Source of the DNA: Siphonodentalium dalli
Taxonomy: Eukaryota > Mollusca > Scaphopoda > Gadilida > Siphonodentaliidae
Reading direction: 5' to 3'
Length of the DNA stretch: 64,000 nucleotides
NCBI GenBank assembly: GCA_032622095.1
Contig: CP136061.1
Coordinates: 186,812,369 to 186,876,368 of the forward strand
Shown: positions 1 to 9,794 of the stretch, piece by piece
Numbering within the stretch: position 1 is the first letter of the stretch
Layout: each line of letters begins with the position of its first letter
The notes under the pieces: model-generated
Told to the model about the DNA's origin: nothing
Seen by the model: only the letters and a program-made list of their open reading frames with translations
The model's database searches: none
Made by a program: the position numbers and the translations under genes

Positions 1-20
1 TACTCAAACAAGTCCTTGTC

Positions 21-265
21 TTTAAAGAATGTAAGAAAAATTGGTAAAGAATGTAAGAAATAATGATAAAATAGATAAAAATTGTTAAAGAATGTAAGAA
101 TAAATTATGAAAACTCATAAAAAATTGTTAAAGAATGTACGAAAAAATCATAACATTATTAAAGAATATCAGAAAAAATTATAAAAAATGTTAAAGAATG
201 TAAGAAAACATACAAAATCATAACAATTGTTAAAGAATGTAAGAAAAATTTGTAAAAAATGATAA
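21..265 (+). repeat. AT-rich minisatellite
   Basis: About eight imperfect copies of a core close to TTAAAGAATGTAAGAAAAA, spaced irregularly by 20-50 bases of A/T-rich filler. It lies in the SMC1A intron upstream of exon 1. No coding or RNA gene is visible here. Confidence 0.8.
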
Positions 266-282
266 ACAAATTCTTATATATG

Positions 283-745
283 CAAGGTGACATATGGTCG
301 ACTCACATTATATAAGAGAATGCATTGGCACAGGGTCTTTAATTTTGAGCCAGCACGGCTCCCATCATGAAATTGTTAATTGCAGATAATTGATCAAATA
401 CTTGAAATAAAAGATGATTTGAACATGAAAAATAGCAAATTCAGGACTTTAGTTTATAGCGTAATTTGGTCTAATACGAGGATAAATGTAAAAATTTGGA
501 CCAAAAGCCTTGAAATTATTGCATTATATTTCCAAGAATGATCAATTGTCGGCATCCATCGTCCATCCATAAATTTTTTGGCACTCCCTTCAGATGACAT
601 ATCTCTTATGAAATTTATTGAAAAACATCTTAGACTACACATTTGAATCCATCGACGCCCTGCAGCCCACAATTATTGGAGAAATGTTTTGATAATTTAC
701 AGGCATGTTCAGGAGCTACAGTGTCATTCATTATGTGATAGATCT
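283..745 (+). repeat. Degenerate interspersed repeats before exon 1
   Basis: The first part (about 310-381) matches the repeat at 27960-28032: TATAAGAGAATGCA, then a CAGCTCCCATCATGAAAT-type tail. The later part (about 540-745) has CTGCAGCCCACA, GGAGAAATG and GAGCTACAGTGTCATT, phrases from the 3' end of the TAGCTCA family at 9795-12230 and 12471-15642. It runs almost to the exon 1 acceptor. Confidence 0.55.
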
Positions 746-770
746 AAGTTATATATTCTCTTTATATCAG

Positions 771-856
771 GAAGTTGAACTGAACAAGAAAAGGCCACTC
801 TACATTAAAGCCAAAGAGAAAACAGCTCATATGATTAAGAAGGTAGAAAGCGCCAA
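771..856 (+). CDS. SMC1A: SMC1A exon 1 of window (N-terminal coiled coil)
   Basis: This exon follows a TTTATATCAG acceptor and ends at a GTAAGT donor. It encodes fragment residues 1-29, including NKKRPLYIKAKEKTAH, which is almost identical to the animal SMC1A coiled coil. It enters in phase 0 and leaves in phase 2, splitting a Lys codon (AA/G) that exon 2 completes. The preceding intron, which fills the left edge of the window, carries a minisatellite and a degenerate repeat tail that runs to within about 35 bp of the acceptor. Confidence 0.95.
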
Positions 857-1005
857 GTAAGTTGGAATATTTTAACTTAATTTGGTGAAATCTCTCTCAC
901 TTCCCCATACTCTGCCAATTGCCCACTTTTGAGATACAATTACTTGTTTATATTAAATGGATTGTTTTTTATATATAGTGCTTATTACATGAGTCCCTAA
1001 GCGCT

Positions 1006-2450
1006 TATTATCCCCTGTCGAAAAGAAATTTGGTGTGGGATAGAGAAATTGGTTCTGTCTATCAGGGCTTCCGTCCCGAGAAGTTGTCCTGGGGTTATTT
1101 CGAACAATTATCAATGTATTTCAAAGATTTTTGGTATATGAGTTCTCAAGGGGAATATCTTAAACAAATTCACAAACTAGGCCTGGCCAGACATTTTCAC
1201 CAAAGTTATGGCCCTTTGATTGTCATTTTTTTGTGTTTAGAACCCAGGAAAAGTTGTAAAGGGGTTATTTCGAACAATTATCAACAGATTAAAAAGATTT
1301 TTGGGATATGAGTTCACAAAAGGAGTGTCTGAAACAATTTCGTAAACTAGGCCCAGCCATACAATTTCACCAGTTTACCAGTTTAGTTGTGATTTTTGGC
1401 ATGTTGCTCCCAGGAAAAGTTGTCCAGGGTTTATTTTGAACAATTATCAACAGATTTGAAAGATTTTTGGTGCATGAGTTCACAAGAGGAGTTTTTGATA
1501 AGAGTTCGCAAACTAGGCCCGGCCATACATATTTACCAGAGTTATGGCCTTTTGAAGTTTTGATCGTAGTGTTTTGGTGTTGCAATTTTAAGCCTGAACT
1601 CAAAACAAATATTAACCAATCTCAAACAAATATTAACTGATTTCAATTACTTTTTATACGCCCTTTTTGAAAAAAGGTCGTATTATGTTATCAGTCTGTC
1701 CGTCTGTCTGTCCGTGCATCCGTCGTTCCGTCCGTCCGTCCGTTAACATTTTTGGTTTCCGATTGATAACTCCAGTTTGGATTATTTGATCTGAACCAAA
1801 GTTGTTATGTGTATTTCCCAGCTAAAGATACAGGCCAAGTTCGAATATGGGTTATGTCCAATTATGTTTACATGAGTTACGGCCCTTTTTCGACTTAGAA
1901 TTTTACCGTCTGTTAACATTTTTGGTTTCCGACCGATAACTCCAGTTTGGATTATTTGATCTGAACCAAAGTTGGTATGTGTATTTCCCAGCTATAGATA
2001 CAGGCCAAGTTCGAATATGGGTTTCGTCCAATTATTTTTACATGAGTTACGGCCCTTTTTCAACTTAGAATTTGACCAATTTCATAACATTTTGGTTTCC
2101 GACCGATAACTCCAGTTTTTATTATTTGAGCTGAACCAAAGCTGGTATGTGTATTTCCCAGCTAAAACTACATGCCAAGTTTGAATATAGGTTCTGTCTA
2201 ATTATTTTTACATGAGTTATGGCCATTTTTCGACTTAGAATTTGACCACATTTTGGCATTGAAATTAGGGGTATATCAGATTTTCTTTAAATGTAAGCTC
2301 AAAGTATTATCTTATTTTGCGATAGTACAATTCGAAATGGCTAAAGGGCGTATTTTGCCACGCCCTAGCGATGCTCTTGTTAATTTTTAAAATTCCCATC
2401 TCCAACTTTGCCCACCTAGCAGGGAATACCACTGTCTGCAACTGCTTGTT
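1006..2450 (+). repeat. TATCCCCTGCC-family tandem element, interrupted
   Basis: It opens with a degraded TATCCCCTG hairpin and a short CCGTCCCG remnant. Monomers of about 170 bp follow, with landmarks AGTTGTCCTGGGG near 1081, 1251 and 1419. Each contains TTCGAACAATTATCAA and a degenerate AGATTTTTGG-ATATGAGTTC stretch. The family's typical end (GAATACC, CTGTCTGCAACTGCTTGTT) appears at about 2420-2450, so the TACGCCC element at 1651-2382 is nested inside it. The best copy of the family is at 28036-28810. Confidence 0.6.
1651..2382 (+). repeat. TACGCCC-family hairpin/TCCG tandem element
   Basis: It starts with an imperfect hairpin (TATACGCCC then GGTCGTATTA), followed by a TCCGTCCGTCCG-type tract. 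Three degenerate monomers of about 170 bp follow (landmark TTTCCGA-GATAACTCC at about 1755, 1926 and 2096). It ends GGGCGTATTTTGCCACGCCC and GCTCTTGTT. Related copies are at 17988-18855 and 45903-54460. Confidence 0.75.
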
Positions 2451-2469
2451 GAAAATTTACATTAATACC

Positions 2470-2820
2470 CCAGGTCTTGAGGAATGCTGGATCTAGTGGA
2501 TGCTGCCATTTTACAGGCACTTCACTAGGGGGGGGGGGGAAGACACACACATACATGCACTGCCAAGAGAACTTATACTTGTCCAACAAACTAGGTACCT
2601 ATTTCTCTTCTATTTATAATGAAGCCATTACAGAACGAGCGACCATGCTCAATGTCACAACTTCGCCTTAGTCTTAACTTAACTTTACAAACACACATCG
2701 CTTAATCCGACCAAGGCAAGGAAACTGAATAGTCCACCAGCGGGCTGCAAACTCGTTGTTTTGACAGCATTACAATCCGGAGGCGCTAACCACTGCGCTA
2801 TCAAGCTCCGTATACATTAT
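2470..2820 (-). mobile_element. tRNA-derived SINE-like element
   Basis: On the minus strand, 2816 back to about 2737 resembles a tRNA: an A-box-like TAGCGCAGTGGTTAGCGC and a weaker B-box-like GAGTTTGCAGCCCG. A body of about 250 bp follows, containing a 12-base homopolymer run. The tRNA body is mutated and lacks a clear cloverleaf, so this is a SINE head rather than a tRNA gene. No 3' tail or target duplication could be fixed. Confidence 0.5.
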
Positions 2821-3098
2821 TTCGATGAAATTAGGTTTACCAATTTAAAATAAGTTTTAAATATTGAACACTCATATTTCCATCTGTGATATTTGATAGC
2901 TATTTTTTTCTCTCAGTCTTGAGCAAAGCTGGATTTAATGTGGTTTGTAATTTATAAGCTTAATTACAGGATATATGGAAAATTTATGACCTTTCTAGGT
3001 GACGCTCATTCATTCAACTAATGAAGATCGTGTTTTCGTCTCCCATTTTGTCAATTTATTAACTACTAATCGCTGAGTACATCATCCTTTCTTTGCAG

Positions 3099-3147
3099 GA
3101 AGTCTTTGAAACAAGCTAAGAAGCAGCATGAGAACCATGAACAAGAG
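3099..3147 (+). CDS. SMC1A: SMC1A exon 2 (N-terminal coiled coil)
   Basis: A 49-nt exon between a CTTTGCAG acceptor and a GTATGA donor. It completes the split Lys and encodes KKSLKQAKKQHENHEQE, rich in charged heptad residues. It was found from the required phase and from alignment to the known family sequence, because it is too short to stand out as an open frame. Exon 2 joined to exon 3 has the same length as the known SMC1A segment, so no exon is missing across the following 12.5 kb intron. Confidence 0.93.
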
Positions 3148-4774
3148 GTATGATTTGAATTTAAAAAAATTTATTCATGGTTCCTCACATCCAGTTTGGG
3201 CTTAATAAATAGTAGGCCGGAACTGATTTGCCAGAAAGTCTCTAGTTGTTTTTAGATACCTTGCATGGCTGAGCCCTTTGCTAAAACTTGTTCCAGTGGA
3301 TAGAGGGGTCATTCCCATGTAAGGCTAGGGTGGACAATTTTTTTTCCTTGAATTGTCGCATATCAAAAAACATTCTTATGTAAAAGTCACCAAATTTCAG
3401 TATTTCCACTATTATCATTGGTTGTCATACAAATTCTGTCTGATATGAATTTATTGGTATCATTTGAGAATTTTTTGGGATAAATAATGAAAAAGACAAT
3501 AAAAACACATTTATATATTACGTCGCATCAGTGCTATAAGGTCGTAAATCTATTGTGGCGGGAAATGAGTATTTGATATCATTCGAATCATGAGATAAAA
3601 TGTAATCCGATGGCCAAACTGTTTTTGCATTGGATGGCAAATATTCTCACAAACCAGTGACACAAATGTCATATCTGCAGCGATCTTCACAAACATTCGT
3701 GCTATAAGGTTGTATGTCCAACAGCAGCCAATCGGATGCTTCAGGTTGTCCATGTGACTTCTGTTTTGTGTTTGTAAATTCTCAAATGTGTGCTTTATGG
3801 TCGTATATGCATGTTAGTCACGTGATCATTTGGTGATTTCAATTTTGTGATTGTTCCACAAATTTCTGTATGATGATGCAATTGAGTGAATTTTCATACC
3901 GGTAATGTAGAATAGGCACTTTTTAGTTCATAGACACATGCGATTGCCACTATATCTCCTTCAAATATATCTTGGACACTGAAACTAATGGTTATATATT
4001 TCTTGCTGGAAAGATTCTAGAAGTCGTAAAAAAAAAGTCGGTACGCAATACCTCGAGTACGCACACTTGTCAAATGCCAATTAATGGCGATTATATCTTT
4101 TGGACCAATCATGCGAGTCCTTTCACTATAACAGCGATGGAAAGACAAGACCTCATTCATTTTAAATTCTTCTAGACGCAAGATAAGTCGCATTTTTTAT
4201 TTGTTCATTTCTCATGAACGTTTCTCTTTATGCTACTGCGAACGACAACACGCAGTTGCCTAATTTCGTGCACTACGCACGTGTTTTCCAATTTTCGCAA
4301 TTTAGTTTTACAATTGTTCAACAATCTTTTATTCTACAATACTGTCTTATTAATGACAGTAGTCCGTGGGTGGATATTTTCATTTACAAATATTTCAATT
4401 TTGTTTTATTTACGAGAATCACTTCGAACAAATATCGTTTTTGTTTGCATAAAACAATACTCAATAGAAAAAAACGATGCTCTTTAGAGTCATTCGGGTT
4501 CTCGTCGGGATTTTTTTAACACTGCACCGGATGCAATATCTTGTTGTCGTCTCCACTAAGCTCCAGTTTGGAGTTTGGTCCCTGACAAAATCCTATCCAA
4601 ATGTATTAGAAGTAATAATTTACAATATTTTACATTACAATATTTTACAATAATTTTCCTCACGGATGCTAGATAAAATAGCCACAGTGTGGCTTGTCTC
4701 TTCTCTCTACATTGAACATAAGGCTCAATGCTTTTACGATGAAAACTTCGTAATGTTTTTTCCCTCCGACAGGG

Positions 4775-4815
4775 GTGCCACGATTAATCGATGAAATGTT
4801 GATTCGGCCGATGAC
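4775..4815 (+). repeat. hAT-like terminal sequence inside DIRS-like element A
   Basis: CAGGGGTGCCACGATTAATC followed by a mirrored GATGAAATGTTGATT resembles hAT MITE ends. A matching partner end was not identified, so this may be a solo fragment. Confidence 0.3.
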
Positions 4816-5349
4816 CATTTTCGGCTGCAATTACTCTGAGTTCTTTATTTTGGATGTCGAAAAGTACCGGACATATTTGGATACCCTGTTTTACAGTTTA
4901 ATATCCAACGGACAGGTTAACGGTCGTTGATCGTGCAAAGATATTGGTAACGCATTGTGCTCATTACTGATTACCGGCTTTCCTTCCCACGAGTCAGTCA
5001 CGATTGCTCTTGTAATTTTCTATTCACGGGTATTCACCATTTGCACTTGTCCACCTGGTCACCATCAATATTAAAATATGTGAAGATATATTTAGCACAT
5101 TTCCCATCTCCGATAATTTATGGGCATGTGAAATTGTCAGTGGACTTGGGTTTATCACACAATGACCTTTGATTTGAGATAACCCCAACTTACAATTATA
5201 TTACCGGTGTAATTACACCCTTCTAATCAACGAAACTATATTTTTTGTCATGGGAAGGACAGTCTCGGTTGTTTCTGATACAAATTATGCACATGTGAAT
5301 ATTATGCACTACTTCCTCTGTCCTTGCTATTAGATACGCTTTATCGATT

Positions 5350-8160
5350 CTAATCTAGTATTGCTCCGCTGAAGTTGGTTGGTGGACATGCCTCCTCCCT
5401 CAGGGTCGCGGCGTCCATAGCCCCCTCAGAGAAGGGCAGCGATGGTGGTCCACGTGCAGCTGCCCTTGGTCCTACCTCCGGTTCCGCCGGGTTCGCACCA
5501 TCGCTGCACCAGCCGGCCACTTGCTACAGCTACCACATCAGTGGTACGTTTAGCTGGCAAGCCCCGGTGCCCTCGGCACATTGCCTGCCTACGCAGTTCA
5601 ATGTGTCAACTGCCACTGCTTCCACTCCAGGGGATTTGACCGCACGGGTTCTGACCTGTCCTCCATTCGTCAACGTCTTTTCCGGCATCCGTCCCTCCCG
5701 GTTTTGGGGTGGGTATGTATCCCTATTATTCACCTGTGTTCTTTCCTCCACCAGTGTGGCCTTGCTTTGTACAGTTTCTGGCCTCTCTTGGGCTCCTAGG
5801 CCAGAACTTAGACTTAGTTTCCTTTCCGAGGCTCCGGAATTTCTTGCCTCATCAAACCAGGTGACCTGGTCGGGATACTTGCCCCTTTCCCCCCATCTCC
5901 GGGACGGACGGTGCTGTTCAGAGACGAGGACGTGCTGTCGCAACATCTCCTGGATTTGGCAGCGTTTGATGCGTGTCCGAGTTCGCCATGCCCATCCGAG
6001 AGTGCCTTCCCTGAGGGTCATTTCGGATGGGTCAGTCCTTCGGTCTTAGGATAACAATTGCGCACAATTTTGCATGCATTACCAGCACGATATTAACAGC
6101 ACAGAAAAAGGAAGAACAAACAGCGCCATTCTCTTGCTTCCTCCATTCACAGGGAGCCTCCGCTGGAGTCGGTTGCGGACATGCCTCCTCCTTATTGGTC
6201 GCGGCCTCCTGAGCCATCCGCAGAGAAGTACGCCTGTCTTCCACAACCGAAGGACTGCATGGGGCCCACATATCAAGAACAAAAACCAACGTGTGACGAT
6301 TTTCCTCTGCCAACTCGATACAGCCTGCGCAGCAGGCTCATGGTCTGTTAGTGGTCATGCCTCCTCTATTTGTAGTCGCGACTTCCACAACCTTCGCAGA
6401 GACGGTCAACAATGGATTTTCCTCTGCCAACTCGGTACAGTCTGCGCTGCAGGCTCGGAATCTGTTGGTGGTCATGCCTCCTCTATTTGTAGTCGCGGCT
6501 TCCACAACCTTCTCCGAGATGGGCAACAATGAATTTTCCTCTGTCAACTTGGTACAGCCTGCGCTGCAGGCTCGGAATCTGTTGGTGGTCATGCCTCCTC
6601 TATTTGTAGTCGCGGCTCCCACAACCTTCGCAGCGACGAGTATCGATGGAGGTTCTGCAGCATCTACCGCTGGTTCTGTCTCAGTCCATCCAGGTTGATG
6701 CTGTCACGGCACATAGCGGTTTTTCCGAACCCTTTCTTGCCTTGGCTACCTCATTGTTCCTAGTCGCCGACAAGTGGCATTCATTCGACTGAGTGTTTTG
6801 TACATATTACCTTTGTTCTTTGTACTCTGAGGTTTCCTCGGTCAGTCTGCTTTCTGCCATATAGCATTGCTCTGGCTATGTGCCGCATTCAGGAACTGCT
6901 CCTGAATAAGTTTCTTTCGCCTCCATTCTCACCTCCGTTCTTATCCCGTCGGGGTATTCCAGGTGTTTTTGAGACCTGTCTTTATAGTTTTGGGCCTTCT
7001 AATCTGTTAGATTTTTAGTCAACAATTAGGCCGCTTTTATGAGACAAACCTAGACGTATTATGGACTTGATCGTGTGTGTGTACCTGATAAGTTAGTATG
7101 CGGGTGCTATATCTCACAGGGGAAATTGGCGCTCTACTCACTTCGCCGAACATATCATGAATATCGACCGTTCAGCTCCATAGACACTATCGTCTGAACT
7201 ACGCTCATTTTCAATTTTACTTCTAGATTTGGGATATATCTTTCAGTGACCACCTAACACCATAGGATTTCATCATATAGCGTATCGGCATTTCATTTTG
7301 TTATCGTCTTTGTCACAGTGCTCACCGACTTTGAACCAAGAATATTTTCCAATTCTATGTTATCACTCGGGCCGAGTGTTTAACATCACTTGACAGGCGT
7401 GATTCTAATTCTAATCTGATTTAGCGATTACCGATTCTCACCTTTGCGACATTTCACAATTATTGCCGCATGCCCATCGGTGCTTGAGCATACCAGTTGA
7501 CGGGTTATCACAGTTTTTGTAACTTTCTGCTAACCTACTGTATGGGTTCCCTATACCACCACCTGACGAACGATATTAAACTTAAGTTCCACATTTATTT
7601 TGAAACCATGCAGGCCGGTTCATTGCATCACAGATTGGCCGTATGATCAGACAGTGTTCCATTCGCGGTATTAGTTCCTCTCCTTGGTTGCCCGTACACT
7701 TCAATTTCCAGTCCTTGGCTTGGTGTACCAGAGGCAGGCAATCTTTCCATCTTGGTCCCCTCCCTTATGTGTATGTTTTTTCTTTCCAGGGTCATGATTT
7801 CCAGTGCTCAACTCAGTCATGTTTTCCTGGTGTATCCCTTGGACCCCCATTGGTCTGGGCCCAACGGTTTCTCATATCTCCCCTGGGCTCAAAATACTGT
7901 CAAGTCAGTCATACCGCACTGAGCATTGCCTCATTTTGTGGGATCCATTCTGAGTATTGATTCAGCTTTTCTGGCGGGGGGGGGGGGGGGGGGAGGGGGA
8001 TGGGTGTGTCATAACCGTGTTTTCCCCTCGGTGCACCTTTTGCATGTATTGTGGGCCAGTCAGCATCCTCTGGATGTCGTGCTTGTGCTGCTTCATCCTC
8101 TAAGGAGGGGGTGTGGGGTAGGTTCCTTTATCCTATTAGGTACATGAATGAATGAGTTAT
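5350..8160 (+). pseudogene. Degenerate coding-like interior of DIRS-like element A
   Basis: A block noticeably richer in G and C than the flanks. The longest + frame (5375-6049) and the frame at 6351-6698 show no recognised domain. Between 6345 and about 6640 three 117-bp repeats keep one frame (39 codons each, with VVMPPLFVVAASTTF). Related CATGCCTCCTC phrases occur at 5387 and 6179, so more copies may once have existed. Stops and frame breaks follow to 8160, including an 18-base G run at 7976-7993. It is probably a decayed structural ORF; this is inference. Confidence 0.4.
6345..6640 (+). repeat. 117-bp in-frame tandem repeat
   Basis: The landmark CTGTTRGTGGTCATGCCTCC recurs at 6345, 6462 and 6579, an exact 117-bp period twice. 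Because 117 is divisible by three, the + frame stays open through all copies as 39-residue units. Copies differ mainly by point changes. Confidence 0.8.
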
Positions 8161-8443
8161 CCCCCTTGCCTATGACCAATGTTTATCCTGGACACCTTCA
8201 CCCTGTGATCATTACTAGTAGGACACATGAAGTACGTGGTGTTTCCTTTTAGGAGGCTCAGTTGTTTTTTAGTTTATCTGAACTATTACATATGGGACAC
8301 AATGATCTATTTTTTGGCACATGTCTACCAAGAAATCTTTTTGGTACAGGATGCAGGTTTTTTCTGCTTCAGCAGGTGGGTTTCATGGACATAGTCGGAT
8401 TATCTGCCTCGTGGCCTCCTCCTCTTCAAGAATTCTAATTTTT

Positions 8444-8539
8444 ACCATTAGTTTCAGTGTCCAAGATATATTTGAAGGAGATATTATATTTTTTTACCCA
8501 AAATATGTATCTCCTATAATAAATATCTTAGACACTGAA
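8444..8539 (+). repeat. Internal complementary region of DIRS-like element A
   Basis: The reverse complement of the element's left end (through AGGAGATAT) directly abuts the reverse complement of its right end (from ATATTTTTTTACCC). The switch point at 8484-8486 predicts element boundaries at about 3952 and 8856. In this class the region is thought to template joining of the two ends in a circular intermediate. Confidence 0.8.
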
Positions 8540-9406
8540 CACAGAGGGCCCTCCAAGTTGGGATCAACATTCCCGCCCCACGCACTCGGTCCAACGCATC
8601 AAACACACAGGAGGAAGAAATTAAAATGAATGAGGTCTTGTCTTTCCATCGCTGTTATAGTGAAAGGACTCGCATGATTGGTCCAAAAGATATAATCGCC
8701 ATTAATTGGCATTTGACAAGTACGCGTACTCGAGGTATTGCGTACCGATTTTTTTTTTACGACTTCTAGAATCTTTCCAGCAAGAAATATATAACCATTA
8801 GTTTCAGTGTCCAAGATATTTATTATAGGAGATACATATTTTGGGTAAAAAAATATCATATTTAGCTTAATCTGTATTATTAGCACAACTTCCTTATAGC
8901 ACGGAAACCAATCGTCATTGGCGTACGCAAAAGGTCGTATCTCCAAACAAGTTATTGCTTTTTAAAAGAAAACGAGGGAGTAAACAGAAAAAATATGTGG
9001 TTCAATGGACAGCTTTTTCATTGGGATAAATACAACAATACGTGATGCTTTGTCAACATTAGGAGAAATGTTGTCTGAAAACTTCAACCTTCATTTTCTC
9101 GGAAAGTTGAAAATGTGGGTTACGACCTTATAGCACTGATGCGACAATTAGGCATCTTCAAAATTTTTGACTGAAAATGGACAAAAATTATTTTTTTCAA
9201 TTTCTTATAGAAACTCAAATAATGAACATCCACTGTGAGTCAATGATAAAAATTTGTCAGCTTATTCCTGAGTTCGACTTTACAAGCCACGAAAAACGCT
9301 TTAATTGACTCTCGGTGAAGGTTTCTTTAACCCTATCTGAAAAATCCACAAAATTTCAGTATTTGCACCTCTAAAGCAAAATCTAGGGAAATGAATTTAA
9401 TTCGTA

Positions 9407-9780
9407 TTGTTTAATGGCCAGACATTTTCACCAAACTTACAACCCTTTGATTGCCATATTTTGGCATTTAGCACTATCAAAAACTTGTTCCAGGGTTTAT
9501 TTCGAACAATTATCAACGGATTTGAAAGATTTTTGATATGTGAGTTCACAAGAGGTGTTTCTGAAACGAGTTCTCAAACTAGGCCCGGTTGTACATTTTT
9601 ATCACAGTTACGGCACTTTTATTGTAATTTGTTGGTGTTTAGCACCCAGGATAAGTTGTCAGGGTTTTATTTCGAAGAATTAACCATGTATTTGAAAGAA
9701 TTTTGGTATATGGGTTCACAAGATCTACGACCCTTTGGTTGTCATTTTTTGGCATTTAGCACCCATGAAAAGCTGTAGAG
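9407..9780 (+). repeat. Fragment of TATCCCCTGCC-family tandem monomers
   Basis: Two to three monomers share CAGACATTTTCACCAAA, TTCGAA-AATTA and CAAACTAGGCCCGG with the element at 1006-2450. No hairpin start is present, so this is a fragment. Nothing coding is seen. Confidence 0.6.
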
Positions 9781-9794
9781 TTCTTTTCGTTTTT

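Larger units (their letters stand above)
3952..8856 (+). mobile_element. DIRS-like retrotransposon A (ITRs + internal complementary region)
   Basis: About 4.9 kb in intron 2. Left and right inverted terminal repeats of about 205 bp lie at 3969-4175 and 8612-8816. An internal complementary region at 8444-8539 is the reverse complement of the left outer end (8444-8484, matching 3952-3992) joined to the reverse complement of the right outer end (8486-8539, matching 8856 back to about 8803). This ITR plus ICR plan is the hallmark of DIRS-1 type tyrosine-recombinase retrotransposons. The interior from about 5350 to 8150 is GC-richer and looks once-coding, but frames are broken and no RT or recombinase motif could be recognised. 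No target duplication is seen. Confidence 0.8.

Noticed and set aside
2737-2816. Functional tRNA gene on the minus strand
   Set aside because: The B box is degraded and no complete cloverleaf can be drawn; it is better read as a SINE head.
5375-6049. 224-codon + frame as a host gene
   Set aside because: It lies inside DIRS-like element A, has no recognised domain, no splice context with SMC1A, and competes with open frames on the other strand due to GC-rich composition.
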